From the NCBI RefSeq assembly GCF_000331285.1, contig NZ_ANFX01000012.1, forward strand, positions 62,001-126,000: DNA of 64,000 bases. Direction: 5' to 3'. The position numbers and the translations under genes were made by a program. The DNA comes from Porphyrobacter sp. AAP82. Lineage in GTDB: Bacteria > Pseudomonadota > Alphaproteobacteria > Sphingomonadales > Sphingomonadaceae. The notes beneath the pieces were generated by a model, which was not told where the DNA came from, searched no databases, and worked only from the letters and a program-made list of their open reading frames with translations. Shown piece by piece: positions 37,779 to 44,981 of this stretch. Within the stretch, counting starts at the first letter, position 1. Every line of letters starts with the position of its first letter.

Positions 37779-40370
37779 TCAGAAGTTGAAACGCACGCCG
37801 AACAGGTAGCGTTCGCCGATCCGTTCGACTTCCGAAGGCGTCGCGGGCGAGCCTTCGTATGCCACATAGGTCTCGTCGGTGAGGTTGGCGAGATCGGCGA
37901 ACAGGGTGATGTTCGGCGTGATGGCATAGCGCGCGGTCACATCGAGGTTCTCGAAGCCCTGCCGGAACTCGCCTGCGCCAAGGCCGCCGAGGGTGTCGAG
38001 GAAGTCCGAACGCTTCTGGTAGGCGACCCGCAGCGACAGCCCGGCATATTCATAGAACACCGAGGCATTGAGCACGGTGTCCGACAGGCCCTGGAAGTCG
38101 AAGGTCTGGAGCGCGCCAGCGGCGTTCCTCGCGTCGAAATCCCCGCCCAGCAGGGTGAGATTGCCCTGCACGCCCAGCCCTGCGAGCGCCCCGGGGAGGA
38201 AATCGAACTGGGTCTCGATATTGAATTCGACCCCGTAGAGCTTGCCGCTCTCGCCGTTGAAGGTCGAGCCGAGCAGGTAGTTGGAACGATCGATCTCATT
38301 GCTGTCATAAAGGTCCGAGCCGACCCGCTGCTGGCTCTGGTAGAGCACGTCCTCGACCCAGCGGTGGAAGCCCGTGACCGAGGCGATGCCGTTGCTGGCG
38401 AAGTAGTATTCGGCCGAGACATCGAGGCCCCAGGTATATTCAGGGGCAAGGAAGGGGTTGCCGCCGTTGATCGTCGCGGCGGTATCGCTGATCGAGGCGC
38501 CGACGCGGATCGCGGCATAGGCGGGGCGCGACACGCCGCGCTGGCCGCCGAGGCGCAGCACGAGGTTCTCGGTCGCCTCGTAGCGGATGTTGAGGCTGGG
38601 GAAGAGGTCGAAGAAATCCTGCGAGACGGCAAGCGGCGCGGGCGCGGCGCCGACCAGCACCGTGCCGGCGTTCTCGATCTCGTACTGCTCGGCGCGCACC
38701 CCGGCGACGATCTGGAGCGGGCCCGAATTCCACTGCGCCATGACGTAGCCGGCGTAGATCCGCTCTTCCTGAGCGTAGAACGAGGTCGGCAGCACGAAGT
38801 TGGCCGGGTTGATGTTGGCTCGCGTCAACGCTTCCTGGAGCGAGCGGTTCATCGCCCGCGTGTCGACATAGTTGATGCTCACGCCGAGCGGGAACTGGGT
38901 GTCCCAGGTGCGGTCCGTGGCAAAGCCGTTGGTGGTGAAACCTGTCGCGGCGAGCGGCACAACGCCGCCGATGCCGATATTGTTGCCCGAGATGTCGCGC
39001 GTCGTTGCATAGAGCCCGCCGCTCACCTTGAGGTCGCCGAGCTGCTTCCAGCCATCGAGCCGCCCCGACCAGGCATCCGAGGTCACGCCCTGGATGATCG
39101 GGATGAGCAGGGTGCGCGGCAGGTTCTGCTCGTTGACCGGGATCGACGTGAGTTCGGCCCCGCGCGAGAGGACGCCGGCAGTGTTGACGGTGCGGAACAG
39201 GCGCACGACCGGGAAGCGCGCATCGTTGGTGCGGTCATAGTCGACGCTGATACCCCGGATCGAGGACTGGATCAGCGGCAGATCGGTGGTGTTCTCGGTG
39301 CGGGTGTAGCCGACGATGCCCTTCAGCCCGCCTTCGTCGGTCTGCCAGTCGAAGCCGGCCGAACCGATGTAGTTCTGGTTGATGTAGAGCCCGTCGTTGT
39401 AATTGGTGGTGATCGAGACGTTGTCGAGGCTGCCGGTCAGCAGCCCGCGGGTGCCGCGCGCGGCGGCTTCGCCGATCTCGATCTCGTAGGCGTGGCGTTC
39501 CTCGCGGTCGCGGAATTCGGTGAAGATGCCGGTCACGAAGAACTTGAGGTCGTTGCTCAGACGGAACTCGAAGGCGCCGAACAGGCCGTTGTTCTGGCGG
39601 GTCAGCTCGTAATTGCGGATGTCGATGTCGATCGGGATGCCGTTGGCGTCATACCCCGCCTCGCGGTTGTCGGTGACCTGTTCGCGCAGGTAGTGCGAGC
39701 CGCCGAGCGCAAAGCCGATGCGGTCATTGGTCCACGAGACGCGCAGCGAGCCCGAGCGCTGCTGACCTTCGCCAAGGCTCATCAACCCGTAACCCGCATC
39801 GCCGGTAACGCCGAAGCCGGCCTTGCCGTCATCGATCGGCGAGAAGGTCTGGAGGTCGACCAGCGCGGTGATCGCCTCGGCGGTGATGTCGGGGGTGAGG
39901 GTCTTGTTGACCACCAGCTGCTGGAGCAGCACCGCAGGCACGGCATCGAAGCGGAAGGCGCGCTCGCCGCCGCCTTCATCGGTGCCGGTCTGGGGCAGGC
40001 CGTCGATGCTCACCGAGGTCCAGCGGTTGGGCGCACCGCGCACCTGGATGTAGCGCGCCTGGCCCTGGTCGAGCTGCACCGCGACGCCCGGCAGGCGGGC
40101 GAGGGCGGCGGCGACGTTTTCATCGGGGAAGCGTCCGACGGAATCGGCGGTGGCGACATCGACGAGATTGACCGCCTGACGCTTGGTTTCGGTCGCGTTG
40201 TCGAGCGAGTCGCGGATCGACCCGGTGACGATGATTTCGTCCCCTTCCTCGGCGGCGGGCTCTGCCGTGGCGGTGTCCTGCGCCTGCAAGGGTGCGGCGA
40301 TTGCAAAAGCCGCCAGGCCTGCGCCGGCGAGCCAGAAATTGCGCGGGAAACGGGTGGTATCGGTAAACAT
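37779..40370 (-). CDS. TonB-dependent outer-membrane receptor
   Basis: The 863-residue protein has a signal peptide ending PLQAQ, a plug domain (about 45-170) with IIVTGSIR and SVGRFPDENVAAALARLPGV, and a 22-strand-type barrel ending YLFGVRFNF with the terminal Phe expected of outer-membrane barrels. TonB-powered import of a scarce substrate is expected; the ligand cannot be read from sequence. AAGGGGG lies about 10 nt before the start. It leads the operon with secreted SurE and phosphatase genes and is divergent from the double-TetR regulator. Nucleotides or another phosphorylated substrate are the likely cargo by context. Confidence 0.93.
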   Translation of the reverse strand: MFTDTTRFPRNFWLAGAGLAAFAIAAPLQAQDTATAEPAAEEGDEIIVTGSIRDSLDNATETKRQAVNLVDVATADSVGRFPDENVAAALARLPGVAVQLDQGQARYIQVRGAPNRWTSVSIDGLPQTGTDEGGGERAFRFDAVPAVLLQQLVVNKTLTPDITAEAITALVDLQTFSPIDDGKAGFGVTGDAGYGLMSLGEGQQRSGSLRVSWTNDRIGFALGGSHYLREQVTDNREAGYDANGIPIDIDIRNYELTRQNNGLFGAFEFRLSNDLKFFVTGIFTEFRDREERHAYEIEIGEAAARGTRGLLTGSLDNVSITTNYNDGLYINQNYIGSAGFDWQTDEGGLKGIVGYTRTENTTDLPLIQSSIRGISVDYDRTNDARFPVVRLFRTVNTAGVLSRGAELTSIPVNEQNLPRTLLIPIIQGVTSDAWSGRLDGWKQLGDLKVSGGLYATTRDISGNNIGIGGVVPLAATGFTTNGFATDRTWDTQFPLGVSINYVDTRAMNRSLQEALTRANINPANFVLPTSFYAQEERIYAGYVMAQWNSGPLQIVAGVRAEQYEIENAGTVLVGAAPAPLAVSQDFFDLFPSLNIRYEATENLVLRLGGQRGVSRPAYAAIRVGASISDTAATINGGNPFLAPEYTWGLDVSAEYYFASNGIASVTGFHRWVEDVLYQSQQRVGSDLYDSNEIDRSNYLLGSTFNGESGKLYGVEFNIETQFDFLPGALAGLGVQGNLTLLGGDFDARNAAGALQTFDFQGLSDTVLNASVFYEYAGLSLRVAYQKRSDFLDTLGGLGAGEFRQGFENLDVTARYAITPNITLFADLANLTDETYVAYEGSPATPSEVERIGERYLFGVRFNF

Positions 40371-40411
40371 CGGCAAGCGCCCCCTTGATCGGATTTGGGG
40401 CCGCGTTAGAA

Positions 40412-40427
40412 CGCTTGTAAGTAAGCG
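40412..40427. promoter_or_regulatory. Candidate TetR operator between receptor and regulator
   Basis: CGCTT and AAGCG form a dyad around GTAAGT in the divergent intergenic region, 42 bp before the TonB receptor start and about 63 bp before the regulator. Position and size suit a TetR-family operator. Only 5-bp arms are present, so the call is tentative. Confidence 0.35.
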
Positions 40428-40489
40428 ATATGACAAAGGCCTGGCAGCGGCTTGATGCGTGCCGAGGTGAGCGAAGGTGTTGCCTTTCC

Positions 40490-41713
40490 ATGAGCAAGTC
40501 GCAGGAAATTGTCGCAGTACGATCAGATTACCGACGTGAAACTGCCATGAAATCGACAGAATTACGCCTGATTGACGCATTGCTCGACATGTGGGCCGGA
40601 ATGCCGATCGACCAGATCTCCGCCCGCGCGCTGGTGCACGAGGCGCATTCGGCGCAGGCGGCGATCCATTATCACTTTGGCGATATGGAACGTTTGTATG
40701 CGGCCGCATCGGCAGCGGCACTGACCCAGGCAGAGGGGTGGATGGCAGAACGGCTGGCAGCGCTTGCGCCGCTCGCGCAGGTGGCAGTCACGCCCGCCTT
40801 GCAGTGCGCGGTCATCAGCGCCACCATCGCCGATTGGGCCGTGTTCCAGCGCCCTCTCGCCATGGCCGCGCGCCATGCGCCGGGGCCGCAATGGGAGCGC
40901 AGCCACCGCGCGTTCTGGACCCGGCTCGCCGCTCTGATCGGCCTCGGCGATCATGCCGATACGCTCGCCTGCTACGCGCATGGCGAGGGGGCGCGGCACC
41001 TTCTCGTCTGGAATCCGGTGCTCGACCGCGCACTGCTGGAGGAGACCACCGCCGCGCTCGTCACCTGGCTCGCCGCAAGGCGCTTCGGGGACGAGGGCGT
41101 GCGCATGGTGCACCGCACGCTGGCCCGCGCCGACTACCGCGAGCCGCTGCATCCGGGCGCGGGCGAGCGTGCGGGAATAGCCGAGGCGGCGGCCCATTTG
41201 CTGGCCGCGCAGGGGCACGCAGGGGTAACCTTCCGCGCCGTCGCCGCGCGCGCCGGGGTGACGCTGGGCAAGGTCGTCCACCTCGTCGGCACCAAGAGCC
41301 AGTTGCTCGCCCTCGCGCTCCACCGGCTCTACGAGCGCGAGGCGCTGGGGGGCGATCCGGAACAGTTCCAGGCCCAGCGCTTCGCGCCGCAGGCCATGCT
41401 CGCGATGGTGCTCGAGGCGGTCCTCGCCGGGAGCCAGCCGGTGCTCGCGGCCTATCACGAGATCGAGCGGGCGATTTACAATGGTGCCGATCATGCCCCG
41501 TTGCGCGGTGTGGTGCGGGCGATGGAGGATCCGAGCGGGACCTGGGCGCTCACCCAGCTCATGGGCGGGCAGGTGCCGACCGCCTCGCTGGTTGCGGCCT
41601 TCTCGGCGATCCTGAGGGGCATCGGCCACCGCGCCGTCCATGCTGCCGATCCGCCCGAGGCCCTGCGCGCTGCGGCACAGGCTGCGCTGCGCCCGTTCCT
41701 CGCGCCCGCATGA
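40490..41713 (+). CDS. TetR-family regulator with two tandem TetR modules
   Basis: The 407-residue protein contains two TetR-like units. The first HTH is at about 25-70 (IDQISARALVHEA..AIHYHFG); the second at about 235-285 (VTFRAVAARAGVTLGKVVHLVGTK). Each is followed by a helical ligand-type domain. Usual TetR proteins are near 200 residues, so this looks like an in-frame duplication or fusion. It is divergent from the TonB receptor operon and probably controls it. Start is uncertain between ATG at 40490 (GAAGGTG upstream) and ATG at 40547. It ends at a strong bidirectional terminator shared with gdhA. Confidence 0.85.
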   Translation: MSKSQEIVAVRSDYRRETAMKSTELRLIDALLDMWAGMPIDQISARALVHEAHSAQAAIHYHFGDMERLYAAASAAALTQAEGWMAERLAALAPLAQVAVTPALQCAVISATIADWAVFQRPLAMAARHAPGPQWERSHRAFWTRLAALIGLGDHADTLACYAHGEGARHLLVWNPVLDRALLEETTAALVTWLAARRFGDEGVRMVHRTLARADYREPLHPGAGERAGIAEAAAHLLAAQGHAGVTFRAVAARAGVTLGKVVHLVGTKSQLLALALHRLYEREALGGDPEQFQAQRFAPQAMLAMVLEAVLAGSQPVLAAYHEIERAIYNGADHAPLRGVVRAMEDPSGTWALTQLMGGQVPTASLVAAFSAILRGIGHRAVHAADPPEALRAAAQAALRPFLAPA

Positions 41714-41752
41714 AAAAGGGGCCCCGCACCCGGCCGGGTGCGGGGCCCTTTT
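41714..41752. terminator. Bidirectional rho-independent terminator
   Basis: An almost perfect hairpin of about 16 GC-rich pairs, with one bulged G, has AAAA on its 5' side and TTTT on its 3' side. It begins at the TetR stop codon and ends before the gdhA stop on the other strand, so it serves both converging genes. Confidence 0.92.
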
Positions 41753-41770
41753 GGCGGGCCGGTTCCAGGC

Positions 41771-43126
41771 TTACACCACGCCGAAGGCCAACATCGCGTC
41801 GGCGACCTTCTTGAAGCCCGCGATATTCGCGCCCTTCACATAGTCGATGTAGCCGCCGCCCTGGTTGCCGTACTGGATGCAGGAATTGTGGATGCCCGAC
41901 ATGATGTCCTTGAGCATCTGCTGGAGTTCCTCCTCCTTCCACGAACGGCGCTCGGAGTTCTGGCTCATCTCGAGGCCCGAAACCGCAACCCCGCCCGCGT
42001 TGCTCGCCTTGCCCGGCGCATAGAGGATCTTGGCGTGCTTGAAGGTGTGCACGCCATCCAGATCGGTCGGCATGTTGGCGCCTTCCGACACTGCCTTGCA
42101 GCCGTTGGCAACGAGGGTTTTCGCGTCTTCGCCGAGCAGTTCGTTCTGGGTCGCACAGGGCAGGGCCACGTCGCAGGGCACGCCCCACGGAGTCTTGCCG
42201 GCATGGAAGGTCGCGTTCGGGAAGGCCTCGACATATTCTTCGATGCGCCCGCGGCGGTGGGTCTTGTGGGTCTTCACCCAGTAGATCTTTTCCTGATCGA
42301 TGCCATCGGGATCATGGATGAAGCCGCCCGAATCCGACAGGGTCAGCACCTTGCCGCCCAGCTGCACGATCTTCTCCGCCGCATGGGTCGCAACGTTGCC
42401 CGAGCCCGATATGACGGCGGTCTTGCCTTCGAGGTTCTCGCCCTTGGTGGCGAGCATGTTCTCGAGGAAATAGACCGCGCCATAGCCGGTCGCCTCGGTG
42501 CGGATCAGCGAGCCGCCCCATTCGAGGCCCTTGCCGGTCAAGACGCCGGTGAAGTTGTTGGTGATGCGCTTGTACTGGCCGAACATGAAGCCGATCTCGC
42601 GCCCGCCCACGCCGATGTCGCCCGCCGGCACGTCGATGTCGGCGCCGATGTGGCGGTAAAGCTCGGTCATGAAGGACTGGCAGAAGCGCATGATTTCGCG
42701 CACGCTCTTGCCCTTGGGATTGAAGTTCGAGCCGCCCTTGCCGCCGCCCATCGGCAGGCCCGTCAGCGCGTTCTTGAAGGTCTGTTCGAAGGCCAGGAAC
42801 TTCAGCACCGATTCGGTCACGCTCGGGTGGAAGCGGATCCCGCCCTTGTAGGGGCCGATCGCGTTGTTGTTCTGGACGCGCCAGCCGCGCTGCACGCGGA
42901 TGTTGCCGGCATCGTCTTCCCAGCACACGCGGAAGCTCACCACGCGGTCGGGCTCGGCGATGCGGCGCAGGATCTGCTGGGAGTGGTATTCCTCCTTATC
43001 CTGCATGAATTCAAAGATGTCCTCGGCCACTTCCTGGACCGCCTGGACGAATTCCGGCTGGTAGGGATTGCGCTTCTTCACGCCCTCCATGAAGCCGTTG
43101 AGGTCAACGTGATCGGTAACTGCCAT
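41771..43126 (-). CDS. gdhA: NADP-type glutamate dehydrogenase
   Basis: Cytoplasmic enzyme interconverting 2-oxoglutarate plus ammonia and glutamate. The 451-residue length fits the hexameric 450-residue class (GdhA). The substrate-binding GGGKGG (PMGGGKGGSNFNPKGKS, about 120-136), catalytic region DIDVPAGDIGVGGREI (about 163) and the Rossmann motif SGSGNVA (about 237) are all present. The start was placed at MAVTDHV, after a GGGGGG ribosome site, rather than 33 codons upstream where the frame stays open. It lies 126 bp downstream of hemN on the same strand, and shares a terminator with the TetR gene. Confidence 0.95.
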   Translation of the reverse strand: MAVTDHVDLNGFMEGVKKRNPYQPEFVQAVQEVAEDIFEFMQDKEEYHSQQILRRIAEPDRVVSFRVCWEDDAGNIRVQRGWRVQNNNAIGPYKGGIRFHPSVTESVLKFLAFEQTFKNALTGLPMGGGKGGSNFNPKGKSVREIMRFCQSFMTELYRHIGADIDVPAGDIGVGGREIGFMFGQYKRITNNFTGVLTGKGLEWGGSLIRTEATGYGAVYFLENMLATKGENLEGKTAVISGSGNVATHAAEKIVQLGGKVLTLSDSGGFIHDPDGIDQEKIYWVKTHKTHRRGRIEEYVEAFPNATFHAGKTPWGVPCDVALPCATQNELLGEDAKTLVANGCKAVSEGANMPTDLDGVHTFKHAKILYAPGKASNAGGVAVSGLEMSQNSERRSWKEEELQQMLKDIMSGIHNSCIQYGNQGGGYIDYVKGANIAGFKKVADAMLAFGVV

Positions 43127-43252
43127 GATGTATTCCCCCCATTCGCATTCGACTATAGGCGCCCCTGATGCGCCTCGCTTGTCGATTTGCGGCAGATACA
43201 TCTTCTCAAATAATGGCACTTCCATGGCAAGCGTGATCGCAAGCGGGCGCTT

Positions 43253-44563
43253 TCAGATCGCCGAGGAGAACGTGCGCGGGGTAGCGGCGCGGTAGGCGTC
43301 GAACAGCGCGGCGATGACGCGGGCATAGGGCAGGCCGTGCGGCGGGATGGCGAGGTGATTGCCGCGCAACTGGGCAAGGCCCTCGTCGGTGAAGGCGGCA
43401 AGGCGGCCGGCAACCTGTGCGAGGAGGTCATCGGGCACCACCGCTTCGCCCTGGCACAGCAGCGCTTCGATGAGCGCGCCGCGCCGCTGGTCCTCGGCCG
43501 AACGGGCGATGCCGTGGCTTGCCGAAAGCCGCCCGACCTCGCTCAGCTGGCGATAGGTGGCGGTGTGCTTCTCGTTCTGGGCGTGGAGCCCGGGAAAGCC
43601 GCTGATCGCGCTCGCCCCCATGCCGATCAGCACCTCGGAGGGGTCATCGGTGAAGCCCTGGAAATTGCGCCGCAGCCGCCCGGCCCGCGCGGCGAGCGCC
43701 ATGGAATCGTGGGGCAGGGCGAAGTGATCGAAGCCGATCGCCCGATAGCCGCCTGCGGTGAGGATCCGGTGCGCTTCGCCCGCCATCGTGAAACGCGCCG
43801 CAGCGCCCGGCAGATCGGCCTCGCGGATCATCGTCTGGCGCGGCACGAGGTGGGGCACGTGGGCATAGCCGAACACCGCGATCCGGTCCGCACCCAGCTT
43901 GCGGGTCATCTCGAGACTGTCTTCCAGATCGGCCTCGCTCTGGTGGGGCAGGCCATACATCAGGTCGAAGTTCAGCGAGGTGACGCCGCCCTTCCTCAGC
44001 CAGTCGGTGCTGCGGCAGATCATGGTCAGCGATTGCTCGCGCCCGATCGCCTTCTGGCAGTGCGCGGCGAAGGTCTGCACTCCCATGCTCGCCCGGGTGA
44101 TGCCGGCGCTGGCGAGCACGCCGCTCCATTCGGCGGTGAGGCTGCGCGGATCGAGCTCGATCGACCATTCGGGCGCGGCGAGCGGCAGGTGCGCGTGGAG
44201 CGCATCGACCAGGCCGAGGAACTCGCCGGTCAGGATCGCATTGGGGCTGCCTCCGCCAAAGGCGATGCGCCGCACCTTCGTGCCCTGCGGCAACAGGCTG
44301 CCGACCGTGGCGATTTCCTGATGGAGCGCGGCCAGATAGGCTGCGACCCGCGCGCGCTTGCCCGAAACCGCGGTGTTGCAGCCGCAGTAGAAGCAGATCG
44401 CCTCGCAGAACGGGATATGCAGGTACAGCGAAATGTCGCCCTCTGCCGAGGCGACGGCGCGCTCGATGGTGCCGGGCTCGAGCGGGCCGAAATCGGCCGC
44501 GGTGGGGTAGCTGGTGTAGCGCGGCACGGGGGTCGCGAGCAGCGTTGGGTGATAGGTCCACAT
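43253..44563 (-). CDS. hemN: Oxygen-independent coproporphyrinogen III oxidase
   Basis: Radical-SAM enzyme that converts coproporphyrinogen III to protoporphyrinogen IX without oxygen, supplying heme in low oxygen. The 436-residue protein has the radical-SAM cluster CEAICFYCGC (CxxxCxxC, about 58-66), with the Cys following as in HemN, GGGSPN (about 108) and a YTSYPTA substrate region near the N-terminus. A FixK/FNR box is centred 41.5 bp upstream of the A of the ATG. It follows the cbb3 assembly genes, matching demand for heme by the oxidase. No Shine-Dalgarno sequence is obvious within 12 bases of the start. Confidence 0.95.
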   Translation of the reverse strand: MWTYHPTLLATPVPRYTSYPTAADFGPLEPGTIERAVASAEGDISLYLHIPFCEAICFYCGCNTAVSGKRARVAAYLAALHQEIATVGSLLPQGTKVRRIAFGGGSPNAILTGEFLGLVDALHAHLPLAAPEWSIELDPRSLTAEWSGVLASAGITRASMGVQTFAAHCQKAIGREQSLTMICRSTDWLRKGGVTSLNFDLMYGLPHQSEADLEDSLEMTRKLGADRIAVFGYAHVPHLVPRQTMIREADLPGAAARFTMAGEAHRILTAGGYRAIGFDHFALPHDSMALAARAGRLRRNFQGFTDDPSEVLIGMGASAISGFPGLHAQNEKHTATYRQLSEVGRLSASHGIARSAEDQRRGALIEALLCQGEAVVPDDLLAQVAGRLAAFTDEGLAQLRGNHLAIPPHGLPYARVIAALFDAYRAATPRTFSSAI

Positions 44564-44597
44564 GAGGCGCTTAAAGCGCTCCCGCCGCAGACCGTCT

Positions 44598-44611
44598 TTG
44601 CGCGAGATCAA
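44598..44611 (-). promoter_or_regulatory. FNR/FixK box before hemN
   Basis: On the minus strand it reads TTGATCTCGCGCAA: a perfect TTGAT half-site and a relaxed second half-site preserving the TTG-N8-CAA core. It overlaps the stop of the 75-residue gene and is centred 41.5 bp from the hemN start. TTTAAG occupies the -10 position for a transcript starting at the ATG itself. Confidence 0.75.
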
Positions 44612-44835
44612 TTTGCCCGTTTGGGATGTTTTGCCTCGTCCTTTGCCCGGCAGGTGCCCGCGTGGCAGCCCTTGGGGTGGCAGTCGCGGTCGGGCGCGGG
44701 CGTGCCGCCGCCGACCGGAATGGTGATTGCGCCGCCGCCACACAGGTGCATCGTCAGCGTCTTGCCGGGCGCAGCGGGGAGCGGACCGATCATCACCGGC
44801 AGCAGCGCCCCAAGGCCGAGAGCGAGAAGCTTCAT
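44608..44835 (-). CDS. Small exported Cys/His protein of the cbb3 locus, unknown function
   Basis: A 75-residue protein with an N-terminal signal-like segment (LLALGLGALLPVMIG) and a hydrophilic tail rich in Cys, His and Lys. It has Cys in LCGGG and a DCHPKGCHAGTC cluster near residues 52-63. The ATG overlaps the ccoS stop (ATGA), so it is translated as part of the cbb3 assembly operon. The Cys/His cluster could bind copper or form disulfides, which would suit oxidase assembly. No family was recognised. It ends inside the FixK/FNR box of hemN. Confidence 0.72.
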   Translation of the reverse strand: MKLLALGLGALLPVMIGPLPAAPGKTLTMHLCGGGAITIPVGGGTPAPDRDCHPKGCHAGTCRAKDEAKHPKRAN

Positions 44836-44981
44836 GGCGCGTCCTCCTCGTCGATGAGGATGCGGGCTGCGGCACCGTCCATGTCGTCATATTGCCCGGC
44901 GCGCATCGACCACAGGAAGGCGCAAAGGCCGAGCAGGCCCATGCCCAATGCAATGGGGATGAGGAGCGCAAGGCCGGTCAT
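44832..44981 (-). CDS. ccoS: cbb3 oxidase assembly protein CcoS
   Basis: A 49-residue membrane protein with one helix (about 3-25) and the typical FLWSMRAGQYDD motif followed by an acidic tail. CcoS is required for cofactor insertion into cbb3 oxidase. Its start overlaps the ccoI stop by four bases and its stop overlaps the next gene by four bases, so both junctions are translationally coupled. Confidence 0.93.
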   Translation of the reverse strand: MTGLALLIPIALGMGLLGLCAFLWSMRAGQYDDMDGAAARILIDEEDAP

